Source: Roseomonas sp. GC11 | GTDB lineage: Bacteria > Pseudomonadota > Alphaproteobacteria > Acetobacterales > Acetobacteraceae | DNA: 34,603 nt | Reading direction: 5' to 3' | NCBI RefSeq assembly: GCF_024437745.1 | Contig: NZ_JANFNY010000033.1 | Coordinates: 1 to 34,603 of the forward strand | Part shown: piece after piece, positions 1 to 9,250 of the stretch | Position numbering within the stretch: position 1 is the first letter of the stretch | How the letters are laid out: each line of letters starts with the position of its first letter | Translations under genes and position numbers: made by a program | Notes under the pieces: generated by a model | The model's input: only the letters and a program-made list of their open reading frames with translations | Told to the model about the DNA's origin: nothing | The model's database searches: none

Positions 1-1142
1 CCGCCGCCGATGTCGCCGCCGCGCGGCAGGCCGCCGCCGCCCGCCCCGCCCCGGCGCCGGAGAGCGCGCTGGAGGATGTGTTTTCCGGCGCCACGCCGCA
101 GGTGATGGGCGGGCTGCGCGGCGCCGGCCTCGCCCCGCTGCCGGCCTCCGACACCTCCCGGCCGGAGGGGCCGCGCATCAACATGGTCGCCGCCCTGCGC
201 CGCACGCTGGCGCAGGAGCTGGCCGCCAATCCGCGCATGGTGCTGTTCGGCGAGGATGTCGGCCCCAAGGGCGGCGTGCACGCGGTAACGCTGGGGCTGC
301 AGGAGCGCTTCGGGAAAAGCCGTGTCTTCGACACCAGCCTTTCGGAGGAAGGCATCGTCGGCCGCGCCGTCGGCATGGCGCTGGCGGGGCTGCTGCCGGT
401 GCCCGAGATCCAGTTCCGCAAATATGCCGACCCGGCGACGGAGCAGATCAACGATGCCGGCACGCTGCGCTGGCGCACCGCCAACCGCTTCGCCGTGCCG
501 ATGGTGCTGCGCATGCCGGTGGGTTTTTTCAAATGCGGCGACCCCTGGCACAGCATGACCAATGAGGTGCAGTTCATCCACGCGCCGGGCTGGAAGGTCG
601 CCATGCCCTCCAATGCCGAGGATGCGGTGGGGCTGCTGCGCGGCGCGCTGCGCGGGGATGACCCGGTGGTCTTCCTGGAGCATCGCGCCATGCTGGATGC
701 CGCCTGGGCGCGCCGCCCCTATCCGGGCGATGACTATGCCCTGCCCTTCGGCCGCGCCCGCATCCTGCGCGCGGGGGAGGAGATCACCCTCGTCACCTGG
801 GGGGCGATGGTGGAGCGCTGCGAGGCCGCCGCCGCCGCCAGTGGCCGCTCGGTGGAGGTGATCGACCTGCGTACCCTGGTGCCCTGGGACAGCGCGGCGG
901 TGCTCGGCTCCGTCACGCGCACGCATCGCTGCCTGATCGTGCATGAGGATCTGCGCAGCGCCGGCTTCGGCGCCGAGATCGCCGCGCGCATCGCCGAGGA
1001 GGCCTTCCTGGAGCTGGACGCGCCGGTGGCGCGCCTCGCCATGCCGGATGTGCCGAGCCCGCACCATCCGCGCCTGCTGGAGCATGTGCTGCCCTCGGTG
1101 GAGCGCATCCGCGCCCGCATCCTCGATCTGGTGGGGTTCTGA
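1..1142 (+). CDS. 2-oxoacid dehydrogenase E1 component, beta (transketolase-like) part; 5' end outside window
   Basis: This is the thiamine-diphosphate-dependent decarboxylase part of a branched-chain 2-oxoacid, pyruvate or acetoin dehydrogenase complex. The beta-subunit fold is clear: INMVAALRRTL opens the pyrimidine-binding domain, followed by LFGEDVG, the SEEGIVGRAVGMAL helix and the C-terminal transketolase domain (EITLVTWGAMV, VIDLRTLVPWD). The frame stays open leftwards to base 3 with an Ala/Pro-rich linker ending SALEDVFSG, so the gene probably begins outside the window as a fused E1 alpha/beta protein, a form known in alphaproteobacteria. A GTG at 78 could start a stand-alone beta subunit, but its GGAGG lies only two bases upstream, which is too close. 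The E2 gene starts two bases after the stop, so the two are surely cotranscribed. The substrate cannot be fixed from sequence. Confidence 0.9.
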   Translation, partial: AADVAAARQAAAARPAPAPESALEDVFSGATPQVMGGLRGAGLAPLPASDTSRPEGPRINMVAALRRTLAQELAANPRMVLFGEDVGPKGGVHAVTLGLQERFGKSRVFDTSLSEEGIVGRAVGMALAGLLPVPEIQFRKYADPATEQINDAGTLRWRTANRFAVPMVLRMPVGFFKCGDPWHSMTNEVQFIHAPGWKVAMPSNAEDAVGLLRGALRGDDPVVFLEHRAMLDAAWARRPYPGDDYALPFGRARILRAGEEITLVTWGAMVERCEAAAAASGRSVEVIDLRTLVPWDSAAVLGSVTRTHRCLIVHEDLRSAGFGAEIAARIAEEAFLELDAPVARLAMPDVPSPHHPRLLEHVLPSVERIRARILDLVGF

Positions 1143-1144
1143 GC

Positions 1145-2311
1145 ATGGGCGCCGTGCCCATGGGCAGCATGCCCGAGCCGGTCGCCATCCTCTCGCCCCT
1201 CGCGCAGGATGGCAGCGCGGCGGTGATCCGCGCCTGGCTGAAGGCGGAGGGCGACCCTGTGACGGAGGGCGAGCCGCTACTGGAACTGGAGACGGACAAG
1301 GTGGCGATGGAGGTGACCGCCCCCGCCACGGGGCGCCTCGCCGCCATCCTGGTGCGGGAGGGGGAGGTACAGCCCGGCCTGCTGCTCGGCCATATTGTCC
1401 CCGAGGCCGCCGCACCGCCCGCCGGGGCGGAGGCGCCGCCAGCCGTGCCGGAGCACCGGCTTTCCCCCGCCGTGCGCAAGCTGCTGCGCGAGAGCGGGCT
1501 GGACCCGGCGCGGCTGGAGGGCACGGGGCGGGATGGCCGGCTGACGCGGCATGATGTGGTGCTGGCGATGCGGCAGCCACAGGTCGCGCCGCCGCCCGCC
1601 GGGGAAACCCCCCGCGTCACCCGCGTGCCGCACAGCCCGATGCGGCGTACCATCGCCGGGCACATGGCGCATTCGGTCGCCACGGCGCCGCATGTCACGG
1701 CGGTGTTCGAGGCGGATCTGGGCGCCATCGTGGCGCACCGCGCCGCGCACCGCGCGGCATTCGCCGCGCGTGGCGTGGCGCTGACCTACAGCGCCTATTT
1801 CCTGCGCGCGGCGGTGCGCGCCATGGCCGCGGCCCCCGCCGTCAACAGTCGCTGGCACGAGGATCATCTGGAGATCTTCCAGGATGTGCATATCGGCATC
1901 GGCACCGCCCTCGGCGAGGAGGGGCTGGTGGTGCCGGTGGTGCGGGAGGCGCAGTCGCTTTCCCTGTTCGGGCTGGCGGAACGGGTGCAGGACCTCACCG
2001 CGCGCGCCCGCGCCGGCCGGCTGCGGCCGGAGGCGATGCAGGGCGGCACCTTCACCGTCTCCAACCACGGCGTCTCCGGCTCGCTGCTGGCGGCGCCGGT
2101 GATCATCCACCAGCCGCAGGCAGCCATCCTCGGCATCGGGCGGATGGAGAAGCGCGTGGTGGTGCGCGAGAGCGGCGGGCAGGACGCCATCCTGGTGCGG
2201 CCCATGGCCTATGTCTCGCTGACCATCGACCACCGGGTGCTGGATGGCAGCCAGACCAATGCCTGGCTCAGCCGCTTCGTGCAGGTGCTGGAGGGCTGGG
2301 ACGAAGAATGA
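1145..2311 (+). CDS. 2-oxoacid dehydrogenase E2 component (dihydrolipoyl acyltransferase)
   Basis: This is the core acyltransferase of the same complex, passing the acyl group from lipoate to CoA. At 388 aa it carries one N-terminal lipoyl domain with the lipoylation motif ETDKVAME (Lys52), one peripheral subunit-binding domain at about 100-137 (LSPAVRKLLRESGLDP, then GTGRDGRLTRHDV), and a catalytic domain ending in DHRVLDGS (His363, Asp367), the chloramphenicol-acetyltransferase-like active site. A single lipoyl domain and short linkers make it compact for the family. The ATG at 1145 lies two bases past the E1 stop; ATGs at 1160 and 1169 are also possible, and the last sits right before the lipoyl domain (MPEPVAIL). 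No E3 gene is present downstream, so E3 must be elsewhere. Confidence 0.93.
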   Translation: MGAVPMGSMPEPVAILSPLAQDGSAAVIRAWLKAEGDPVTEGEPLLELETDKVAMEVTAPATGRLAAILVREGEVQPGLLLGHIVPEAAAPPAGAEAPPAVPEHRLSPAVRKLLRESGLDPARLEGTGRDGRLTRHDVVLAMRQPQVAPPPAGETPRVTRVPHSPMRRTIAGHMAHSVATAPHVTAVFEADLGAIVAHRAAHRAAFAARGVALTYSAYFLRAAVRAMAAAPAVNSRWHEDHLEIFQDVHIGIGTALGEEGLVVPVVREAQSLSLFGLAERVQDLTARARAGRLRPEAMQGGTFTVSNHGVSGSLLAAPVIIHQPQAAILGIGRMEKRVVVRESGGQDAILVRPMAYVSLTIDHRVLDGSQTNAWLSRFVQVLEGWDEE

Positions 2312-2325
2312 GGGACCCTTGGGAC

Positions 2326-2397
2326 TGAGGGGGCTTCGCCCCTCACCCCCCCTTTGTCTTTCCCTCGGACAGGGGAGTGGGTCCCCTGCACCCGCCT
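2326..2397 (+). repeat. GC-rich double-hairpin intergenic element, copy 1
   Basis: The first arm pair is TGAGGGGGC, loop TTC, GCCCCTCA (one bulged G). After a C-rich spacer comes AGGGGA (2371-2376), loop, TCCCCT (2382-2387), followed by GCACCCGC. The tail CCCCTGCACCCGC is shared with the copy near 20934-20960. It lies just after the E2 stop and could act as a terminator, although no T-tract follows. Confidence 0.7.
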
Positions 2398-2403
2398 TCC
2401 GTT

Positions 2404-2467
2404 GGGTTTCCAAAGGCCTCAGGCCTTTGGTGGGGAGAGTTTGAGAGGGGCGAAGCCCCTCTCAAGG
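2404..2467 (-). repeat. GC-rich double-hairpin intergenic element, copy 2 (64 bp identical to copy 3, inverted)
   Basis: It contains CCAAAGGCCT/AGGCCTTTGG (2410-2430) and TTGAGAGGGGC, loop GAA, GCCCCTCTCAA (2441-2465). All 64 bases equal the reverse complement of 12807-12870. It points toward copy 1, filling the gap between the convergent E2 and hydrolase-like genes. Confidence 0.9.
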
Positions 2468-2492
2468 ATGCGGGCCGTCTTCTCCCTGCGCC

Positions 2493-3839
2493 TCACCCCG
2501 GCGCCAGGGCCAGCTCGCGCAGGCGCATGGCCCAGGCGAACTGATCCGCGGTGCCCTCGGCATCGAAACCGGAGAAGAAGCCGGGGCGGTGCAGCAAAAG
2601 CTCCGCCTCGCCCTCCTCCAGCGGCAGTTCGACGCGCAGCGGCTGCTGCGGCGCCGGGGATTGCGCCAGCGGCCGCCAGCCCGCCCCCTCGGGCCGGAAG
2701 GCGGTGAGGGGGGTGGCGCCGCCGGCATTGAGGCGGGGCGGCGCCTCCGCCCGCAGGGTCAGCACCGCGCGGGTGGCACCGGGCAGGCGCAGCCGCAGCA
2801 GGGCCAGCGGGCCGAGCAGCACCGGCCCGGGCACCCGCACCGCCTCGGAACTGCGGAAGCTCAGGCTGGCGCCGCCCTCCAGCGTCATGTCCAGCGTGGC
2901 GCAGGGCAGGGCCTCCAGCACCGCGCGCGGCGGCGGCGCGGGGTCGAGGCCGTGGCGCAGCCAGAGCAGGCGCCCCAGCCGGGGCGATTGCGCGCCCACC
3001 ACCGCCCAGGCCTCCTCCAGGGCCTCGTCCGCGGCGCGCAGCTCGCCCTGGAAGAGCAGGCGCCGCGCCGCCAGCATGCGCAGCCCATAGACATGCGGGT
3101 GGGCCGCCAGCGCGCCCATGGCCGCCGCCACGGCCGGCATGGGCGCGCCGCTGGCCAGCAGGGCGATGACGCGGCCCAGCCGGCGGCGTTCCTTCAGCAC
3201 GCGGGCCAGATTGTGCAGGGCGCCGGGCAGCAGGAAGAGGCCGGGCCAGCCCGCCGCCTCGAAGAGGGCGAGGCTGGCGAGGTCGATCGGCTCGTCATCG
3301 CCAAAGGCGAGGAGGTAGCGGGCGGGGTCGCCCACCAGGCGGCTGTCGCTGCCCGCCCCCGCCGCATGGGCTTCCAGCCAGCGGGCATGGCGGACCACCC
3401 AGCGGCCGTGCCGGGCGCGGTCCAGCGTATAGGGCGGGGAGAGGGCGAGCACCCGCGCCTGGGGCAGTTCCCCGGCCAGGGCCAGGGCCCCGCGCGCGCC
3501 CAGGCTGAGGCCGAGCAGGCTGATGCTCGCATAGGGCCGCGCCGCGGCCAGGGCGCGCAGGGCGGCCACCAGCTCCGCCCAGCCCTCGGGGTTCAGCCAC
3601 CAGCTGCGCGAGGTGTCGCGCAGCAGCACGGCATCGACCTCCGGCAGGTCCTGCAGGGAGGACTGGAACTCGAAGCCGGCATAGGGGCGGGAGGCATCGC
3701 CGAGGCCGGTCAGGGCCACCACGAGATGGCGGGCGCCGGGGCGGTGCAGGCGCAGCATCTCATAGGCGCCGAAGGCCGTGACCTCGCCCGGCGGCGGCAG
3801 GGGAGAGGGGAGGGGAGGGGGGAGGGCGGGGCCGTTCAT
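2493..3839 (-). CDS. alpha/beta-hydrolase-fold protein of unknown function
   Basis: I do not recognise a named family. The N-terminal half looks like an alpha/beta hydrolase: a nucleophile elbow GLSLG (Ser112 counted from the ATG at 3839), an acid candidate in FGDDEP (Asp181/182) and a histidine in PGALHN (His209), in the right order and spacing for a triad. The C-terminal part (about 300-448) is rich in short beta-like stretches and has no recognised motif; a helical, TPR-like stretch (about 220-290) may join the halves. No signal peptide is evident. Start choice is uncertain: the frame continues up to a GTG at 3941, but that stretch is Pro/Ala-rich filler. It is divergent from the secreted protease gene and convergent with the E2 gene. 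An esterase or thioesterase role is possible but unproven. Confidence 0.75.
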   Translation of the reverse strand: MNGPALPPPLPSPLPPPGEVTAFGAYEMLRLHRPGARHLVVALTGLGDASRPYAGFEFQSSLQDLPEVDAVLLRDTSRSWWLNPEGWAELVAALRALAAARPYASISLLGLSLGARGALALAGELPQARVLALSPPYTLDRARHGRWVVRHARWLEAHAAGAGSDSRLVGDPARYLLAFGDDEPIDLASLALFEAAGWPGLFLLPGALHNLARVLKERRRLGRVIALLASGAPMPAVAAAMGALAAHPHVYGLRMLAARRLLFQGELRAADEALEEAWAVVGAQSPRLGRLLWLRHGLDPAPPPRAVLEALPCATLDMTLEGGASLSFRSSEAVRVPGPVLLGPLALLRLRLPGATRAVLTLRAEAPPRLNAGGATPLTAFRPEGAGWRPLAQSPAPQQPLRVELPLEEGEAELLLHRPGFFSGFDAEGTADQFAWAMRLRELALAPG

Positions 3840-3971
3840 GCGCGGCCGCACCGGCCCGGGGCCCGGCGCCAGGACCCGGCGGGGCATGGGCAGGAGCTGG
3901 GGCGGAGAGGGCCCTCTCGCGGCGGCGTGATCATCCTGCACTCCTGGTTACTCTCCCGCGCGGGGGCCGAG

Positions 3972-3999
3972 AGAGGCATTCACCTTTTCGCGTGCCTCT
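3972..3999. promoter_or_regulatory. inverted repeat upstream of the RTX protease gene
   Basis: AGAGGCA (3972-3978) and TGCCTCT (3993-3999) are perfect inverted arms separated by 14 bases, about 70 bases before the protease ATG and inside the divergent promoter region. It could be an operator or the stem of a 5' leader. An A/T-richer stretch with GTTAAC follows at about 4012. Confidence 0.35.
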
Positions 4000-4065
4000 T
4001 GGGGGAGTTTCGTTAACTCTTTTCGCTACGCCTAGCAGCCCGACGAAGACAGGGCCGCAAGACTG

Positions 4066-7000
4066 ATGGCGAGCTTCAACGATCCGCAGTTTTCTGGCCA
4101 GTGGCAGCTTAAGGCCGGCACCGGCATCAATATTGCCTCGCTTTACGATGAATATACCGGCAAGGGCGTGCGGATCGGGCTGATCGACACCATGCCCGTG
4201 GCCAGCAATGCCGAGCTGAAGGGGCAGATCGACTGGTCCGCCAGCGTCACCGCCAGCGGCACCACCGCCGCCGATGATGCCGACCGGCACGGCCATTCGG
4301 TGGCCACGCTGCTGGTGGCCAAGGCCAATAACGGCACGGGCGGCGTCGGCGCGGCCTTTGGCGCCACGCTGGTGTCCTACACGGTCGATACCCGCGCCTA
4401 CCGCACCGTGGCGCAGGAGACGGAGATGCTCGGCCTGCAATGGCAGGTCGATATCTCGCACAATTCCTGGAGCCGCTCGGGCGAGTATTTCCGCGACAAT
4501 TTCGCCAGCGCCGACTATGCCGGCGCCGCCGCCGCCATGGCCCAGGCCGCCGCCGAGGGGCGCGGCGGGCTCGGCACCATCTTCGTCCGCTCCGCCGGCA
4601 ACAATGGCGTGCAGGGCGATGACGTCAACACGCACAGCTATTCGAACAACCGCTACACCGTCCTCGTCGGCGCGACGGATGAGAAGGGGGCGGTGCAGAA
4701 CTTCTCCAACACCGGCGCCGCGCTGCTGGTGGTGGCGCCGGGGACGGCCACCTCCTTCTCCGCCCCGCTCGGCACGGCGACCGTGGCGCTGATGCTGGAG
4801 GCCAACCCCAATCTCGGCTACCGCGATGTGCAGACCATCCTGGCGCTGTCGGCGCGGCTGACGGATGCCACGGGGGCGGGCTGGTTCACCAATGCCGCCA
4901 GCGGGTGGAATGGCGGGGGGATGCATGTCTCGAACGGCGCCGGCTTCGGGCTGATCGACGCGCATGCCGCCATCCGCCTCGCCGAGAGCTGGGAGGCGCA
5001 GTCCACCGCCGCCAATCTGAAGGAATCGAGCGCCAGCAGCCAGGCCATCTCCACCCTCCGCGACCTCAGCCGCACGACGCAGACGCTGGAGATCACCGAG
5101 GCGCTCTCGGTCGAGCGGGTCGAGGTGCAGATCCAGCTGCAGCATGACCGCATCGGCGATCTGCGCATCTGGCTGGTCTCGCCCTCGGGCACGCAGAGCG
5201 TGCTGCTCGACCGCCTCGGCAATGGCAGCTATGACGCGGCGAACAACACCCTCTCCTTCACCCTGAGCAGCGTGCAGTTCCTGGGCGAATCCTCCCAGGG
5301 CAGCTGGATGCTGCGCATCTACGACGCCGCGGCGGGCAATACCGGCACGCTGAAGGGCTGGACGCTGACGGTGCTGGGCTCCGCCGCCTCGGCCGACACG
5401 CAGCATGTCTATACCGATGAATTCGCCACCCTGGCGGCGGCCGACCCCTCCCGCGCCGTGCTGGCCGATGCCACGGGCGAGGACACGCTGAACGGCGCGG
5501 CGCTGACGGCGGCCGCGCGCCTCGACCTCTCCGGCGCGACGGCCAGCCAGATCGCCGGCCAGAGCCTGCGCTTCGCCGCCGGCACGGTGATCGAGCACGC
5601 CATCGGCGGCGATGGCGATGATGTGCTGATCGGCAACGGCCTCGCCAACCACCTGCGCGGCAATCGCGGTGACGACCGGCTGGAGGGCGGCGCGGGGGAT
5701 GACCAGCTGGAAGGCGGCGCCGGCAATGACACGCTGCTGGGCGGCAGCGGCCAGGACACGCTCGATGGCGGCACGGGCGATGACGTGATGACCGGCGGCG
5801 CCGGCAACGACCTCTACATCGTCGATTCCGCCAATGACCGGGTGGTGGAGACGCAGGATGGCGGGGTGGACACCATCCGCAGCAGCGTCAGCATCGTGCT
5901 GCCGGACTGGGTGGAGCGCCTCATCCTCACCGATGGCGCCGCCGCCGCGTCATCCACCCTGCTGCGCGCGGCTGCCGTGCCGGTGCTCCAGGGCACCGGC
6001 AACGCGGCCGACAACATCCTGACCGGCGGGGAGGATGCCAACCGCCTCTTCGGCATGGCCGGCAATGACGTGCTGGAGGGCGGCGGCGGGGATGACGAGC
6101 TTGATGGCGGCGCCGGCAATGATGTCATGGTGGGCGGCCTCGGCGACGACACCTATGTCATCGACTCCCTCGGCGACCGCGTGGTGGAGGTGGCGGGCGA
6201 GGGCACCGACACCCTCCGCAGCTGGTTCAGCCTGACGCTGGCGGAGACGGTCGAGAATCTGGAGCTGCTGGGCCATGCCGCGCTCTCGGGCACCGGCAAC
6301 GCGGCCAACAACCTCCTCACCGGCAATGACGCGGCCAACCGGCTGAGCGGGCTCGGCGGCGACGATATCCTGCTGGGCCTGGGCGGGGATGACATCCTGA
6401 TCGGCGGCAGCGGCAATGACCGGATGGAAGGCGGCACCGGCAACGACACCTATTACACCGACAGCGGCACGGTGACGCTGGTCGAGCGCGCGGGCGAGGG
6501 GACGGACAAGGTCTACAGCAGCGCCAGCCTCACCCTTTCGGAGAATATCGAGATCCTGGTGCTGACCGGCACGGCGCGGGACGGCACCGGCAATGCCGCG
6601 GACAACACGATCTACGGCAATGCGGAGGCCAACCTGCTGCGCGGCGGCGCGGGGGATGACGTGCTGGAGGGCGGCGCGGGCAATGACCGGCTGGAGGGTG
6701 GCAGCGGTGCCGATATCCTGCGCGGCGGCACGGGCGCGGACCTGCTGATCGGCGGCACCGGCAACGACATCTATGTGGTGGATGATGTCGGGGACCAGGT
6801 GGTGGAGGTGCAGTACCAGGGCTACGACACGGTGCGCAGCTTCATCGACTTCATCCTGCCCAACTGGAGCGAGTATCTGGAGCTCTATGGCAGCGCCGTC
6901 TCGGGCGCTGGCAATGCGGCCAACAACGTCATCACCGGCAATGGCCTGGCCAATATCCTCTCCGGCCTCGATGGCGGCGATGTGCTGCGCGGCATGGCGG

Positions 7001-7668
7001 GCGACGACATGCTGCTGGGCGGGGCGGGGGGCGATGTCCTCGAGGGCGGCGAGGGCAACGACCTGCTCGATGGCGGCGAGGGCGGCGACCGGATGGTGGG
7101 CGGTGCCGGCAACGACACCTATCGCGTGGATACGCGGCTCGACACCATCGTCGAGGTAGCAGGCGGCGGCTATGACACGGTGCAGACCAGCGTGGACTTC
7201 ACCCTGCCGGCTTTCATCGAGGCGCTGGTCCAGCTGGGCAGCGCGGATCTCGCCGGGGGCGGCAACAGCCAGGATAACCGCCTCGTCGGCAATGGCGGCC
7301 ATAACCGCCTGCTTGGCATGGATGGCAATGACCTGCTCCAGGGCGGGGCGGGGGATGACACGCTGCTGGGCGCGGCGGGGCGCGACCGGCTGGAGGGCGG
7401 CGAGGGCCGCGACCGGCTGCAGGGTGGTGCCGATGCCGATACCTTCGTCATCGCGCGCGGGGGCGGGCAGGATGTCATCCTCGACTTCCGCGCGGCGGAG
7501 GGCGACACGCTGGTGCTCACCGGCTTCGGCACGCTGACGGCGGAGCAGCTGGCCGCCGCGACCACCCGCCAGGGAGCCGACCTTGTCCTGACGCTGGGCA
7601 CCGATGGCGTGGTCCTGCAGGGCCTGGGCGCCACCGGCCTTTCCTACGACCATGTTTTCTTCGGCTGA
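4066..7668 (+). CDS. secreted kexin/subtilisin-like (S8) serine protease with P-domain and RTX repeats
   Basis: The 1200-aa protein has a subtilase domain with Asp41 (IGLIDTMP), His75 (RHGHSVA), oxyanion Asn179 (RSAGNNG) and Ser230 (TSFSAP), so the triad is complete. A proprotein-convertase P-domain follows at about 320-440 ([17 protein letters not shown], then [12 protein letters not shown]). From about 514 there are six blocks of glycine/aspartate nonapeptides (GGAGNDxLx type, calcium-binding beta-roll). The blocks begin near residues 514, 661, 761, 858, 965 and 1082 and alternate with about 50-residue linkers of a repeated type ([14 protein letters not shown], then [10 protein letters not shown], then GTGNAANN). 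There is no N-terminal signal peptide or propeptide, and the C-terminus ends in a hydrophobic/acidic tail (SYDHVFFG), as in type I secreted proteins. No ABC exporter or TolC gene is nearby. The Shine-Dalgarno is weak. The product should be an extracellular calcium-dependent protease. Confidence 0.92.
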   Translation: MASFNDPQFSGQWQLKAGTGINIASLYDEYTGKGVRIGLIDTMPVASNAELKGQIDWSASVTASGTTAADDADRHGHSVATLLVAKANNGTGGVGAAFGATLVSYTVDTRAYRTVAQETEMLGLQWQVDISHNSWSRSGEYFRDNFASADYAGAAAAMAQAAAEGRGGLGTIFVRSAGNNGVQGDDVNTHSYSNNRYTVLVGATDEKGAVQNFSNTGAALLVVAPGTATSFSAPLGTATVALMLEANPNLGYRDVQTILALSARLTDATGAGWFTNAASGWNGGGMHVSNGAGFGLIDAHAAIRLAESWEAQSTAANLKESSASSQAISTLRDLSRTTQTLEITEALSVERVEVQIQLQHDRIGDLRIWLVSPSGTQSVLLDRLGNGSYDAANNTLSFTLSSVQFLGESSQGSWMLRIYDAAAGNTGTLKGWTLTVLGSAASADTQHVYTDEFATLAAADPSRAVLADATGEDTLNGAALTAAARLDLSGATASQIAGQSLRFAAGTVIEHAIGGDGDDVLIGNGLANHLRGNRGDDRLEGGAGDDQLEGGAGNDTLLGGSGQDTLDGGTGDDVMTGGAGNDLYIVDSANDRVVETQDGGVDTIRSSVSIVLPDWVERLILTDGAAAASSTLLRAAAVPVLQGTGNAADNILTGGEDANRLFGMAGNDVLEGGGGDDELDGGAGNDVMVGGLGDDTYVIDSLGDRVVEVAGEGTDTLRSWFSLTLAETVENLELLGHAALSGTGNAANNLLTGNDAANRLSGLGGDDILLGLGGDDILIGGSGNDRMEGGTGNDTYYTDSGTVTLVERAGEGTDKVYSSASLTLSENIEILVLTGTARDGTGNAADNTIYGNAEANLLRGGAGDDVLEGGAGNDRLEGGSGADILRGGTGADLLIGGTGNDIYVVDDVGDQVVEVQYQGYDTVRSFIDFILPNWSEYLELYGSAVSGAGNAANNVITGNGLANILSGLDGGDVLRGMAGDDMLLGGAGGDVLEGGEGNDLLDGGEGGDRMVGGAGNDTYRVDTRLDTIVEVAGGGYDTVQTSVDFTLPAFIEALVQLGSADLAGGGNSQDNRLVGNGGHNRLLGMDGNDLLQGGAGDDTLLGAAGRDRLEGGEGRDRLQGGADADTFVIARGGGQDVILDFRAAEGDTLVLTGFGTLTAEQLAAATTRQGADLVLTLGTDGVVLQGLGATGLSYDHVFFG

Positions 7669-7705
7669 TCCCCACGCTTCCCCCCCCTCACATCCCAGCC
7701 CCCAA

Positions 7706-7742
7706 CTGAAAAAAAGTTTTTGGTTCTTTTTCCAAAAAGAAC
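7706..7742 (-). repeat. A/T-rich hairpin element, copy 1
   Basis: CTGAAAAAAAG is followed by GTTCTTTTT (7723-7731), loop CC, AAAAAGAAC (7734-7742). It sits between the convergent protease and cytochrome b561 genes and may terminate both. Its base composition contrasts sharply with the surroundings. Confidence 0.8.
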
Positions 7743-7779
7743 ATTTCTTCCTGTTTCTTCCCACCCACCACCGGGGCCT

Positions 7780-8349
7780 TCAGCCGCGCCACATGCGGCG
7801 CAGCACGGCGCGCCCGGCGCGGTGGTGGTGCAGGGCGGCCATGGCGTGGCCGGCGGCGAGGGCGAGCATCGCCCAGGCGGCGGCCTTGTGCAGCCCTTGC
7901 AGGCGGCTGAACCACAGCGGATCGGCCCCCACCAGATGCGGCACGGGGATGAGGCCGAGATAGAGGGTGGGCACCGGCAGGGGCGAGGTGGCCGCCAGCA
8001 GGTAGCCGAGCAGGGGCGTGGCCAGCAGCAGCAGGAAGAGCGCCGCCTTCACCGCCCGCGCGGCGGCGCGCTGCCAGGGCGGCAGGCCCGGCTCCTGCGG
8101 CGCGCCGCGGCGGTGGTGCAGGAGGAGTTGCAGCAGGGCCATGCCGAGCACCGTCAGCCCGATACTCTTATGAACCTGATACAGAATGACCTTCTGCAGG
8201 ATCTGCCGCAGCGTCAGCCCGACCATGTAGAGGCCGAGGGCGGCGGCGAGGAGCACCAGCACGGCCATGCCCCAATGCAGCCGGCGCTGGGCCCGGCTCC
8301 AGCCTGCCGGGATGGGGCGGGGCGGGATGGGGCGCGGCTCAGCGGGCAT
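7780..8349 (-). CDS. cytochrome b561 family di-heme membrane protein
   Basis: This 189-aa inner-membrane protein has four hydrophobic segments and four histidines placed as in bacterial CybB-type cytochrome b561: His25 (RRLHWG), His60 (YQVHKSIG), His154 (GLHKAA) and His168 (AAGHAM). These should coordinate two hemes b. The likely role is moving electrons between quinol and a periplasmic or superoxide-related partner. Its start overlaps the end of the yceI-family gene by 11 bases, so translation is coupled; the same pairing is known as yceI-yceJ in Escherichia coli. The ORF ends 38 bases before an A/T-rich hairpin that could terminate the operon. Confidence 0.9.
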   Translation of the reverse strand: MPAEPRPIPPRPIPAGWSRAQRRLHWGMAVLVLLAAALGLYMVGLTLRQILQKVILYQVHKSIGLTVLGMALLQLLLHHRRGAPQEPGLPPWQRAAARAVKAALFLLLLATPLLGYLLAATSPLPVPTLYLGLIPVPHLVGADPLWFSRLQGLHKAAAWAMLALAAGHAMAALHHHRAGRAVLRRMWRG

Positions 8350-8950
8350 CGGCGGGCACGGCGAGGTGGATGCGGATGTCGAGCTGCACGCGGTCCGACA
8401 GGGCCGGCCGGTCCGCCACCATGCCGAAGCCGGAGCGCAGCACCTCGCCGGTGATGACGAGGTCCGCCACTTCCATGCCGCGCGCGGTGTCGGTGTGGCG
8501 GTTCAGCAGATTGGCCTCCAGCAGCAGGGGCTGGGTCACGCCGCGGATCTCCACCGTGCCGGTGATGCGGTACCGGGTGGGGGAGAGCGGCGTGATCGCC
8601 TGGCTGGCGAAGCGGGCGCGGGGGAAGCGCTCCACGTCGAAATAGGCGGGGGAGCGCAGCAATTCGGCCTGGTCGGGCTGTGGCATGTCGACGGAGGGGG
8701 TATCGAGCTCGACGCGCACGCTGGAGAGTTCGGGGCGCTGCAGGTCGAGATTCAGTTCGCCATCGAAGCGGGCGAAGCGTCCTTTCACGTCGAAGAGCCC
8801 GAGCACGGAGACGGCGAAGCCCACCGTGCCGTAGCGCTGGTCGATCTGATAGAGCGCCCCCGCCCGGGCCGGCCCGGCCCAGGGTACGCCCAGGAGCAGG
8901 GTGGCGAGGAGGGGAAAGGCCAGGAGAAAGCGGGCGCGGCGCGGGATCAT
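8339..8950 (-). CDS. YceI-family periplasmic lipid/isoprenoid-binding protein
   Basis: The 203-aa protein has a Sec signal peptide (RRARFLLAFPLLATLLLG, cleavage near GPARA/GALY) and the YceI fold: YQIDQRYGTVGFAV at the start, VKGRFARFDGEL, SPAYFDVERFPRARF and GTVEIRGVTQPL. Family members bind isoprenoid quinones in a beta-barrel, which fits a partnership with the cytochrome b561 encoded immediately downstream. The ATG at 8950 is preceded by GGGAGG at eight bases. Its promoter must lie in the 339-base region up to 9289. Confidence 0.92.
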   Translation of the reverse strand: MIPRRARFLLAFPLLATLLLGVPWAGPARAGALYQIDQRYGTVGFAVSVLGLFDVKGRFARFDGELNLDLQRPELSSVRVELDTPSVDMPQPDQAELLRSPAYFDVERFPRARFASQAITPLSPTRYRITGTVEIRGVTQPLLLEANLLNRHTDTARGMEVADLVITGEVLRSGFGMVADRPALSDRVQLDIRIHLAVPADAR

Positions 8951-9095
8951 GGCGGGAACCTCCCTTGGGCCGCGGGCGGGGGTGCGGCCGTGGTTCTTTC
9001 CCGTGCTCTCCGGGGCCTGTGAAGCGGGGCGGGCAGCCCAGGCTTACGGCACCGCGCGGGGTGGCGCGGTGGCCGCGTGGCGGCGGGATGACGGG

Positions 9096-9157
9096 TTTTC
9101 CACAGGCTCGCCCAGGGAGGGGCGGCAGGCCAGCCCCGCCGGGGGGGATGTGGAAAA
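9096..9157. promoter_or_regulatory. inverted pair of DnaA-box-like nonamers
   Basis: TTTTCCACA (9096-9104) and TGTGGAAAA (9149-9157) are exact reverse complements, 44 bases apart. Each differs by one base from the DnaA consensus TTATCCACA. A/T runs are rare in this region, so two matching copies are notable. A plain inverted-repeat operator for yceI is equally possible. Confidence 0.35.
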
Positions 9158-9184
9158 AATGTCATCCGATGGTTTGGAGAGCGA

Positions 9185-9217
9185 AGGCGGCGCCCCCTGC
9201 CCGAGGTGGCGCCGCCT
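9185..9217 (-). terminator. possible hairpin terminator behind the permease gene
   Basis: AGGCGGCGCC (9185-9194) and GGCGCCGCCT (9208-9217) pair perfectly over ten bases with a 13-base loop, downstream of the permease stop. No T-run follows on the minus strand, so intrinsic termination is doubtful. Confidence 0.3.
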
Positions 9218-9250
9218 GTTCCGGCCGGCCTGCCCGGCGGCGCGCTCTCC

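Noticed and set aside
5600-7450. Short periodic repeats suggestive of a CRISPR array
   Set aside because: They are RTX codons in an intact frame, with no spacers.
5950-7764. Minus-strand frame of about 600 codons opposite the RTX region
   Set aside because: Mirror of the repetitive RTX codons; no known motif.
9096-9157. Chromosomal replication origin
   Set aside because: Only two weak boxes, no A/T-rich unwinding region and no dnaA, hemE or parAB nearby; dnaN is 12 kb away.
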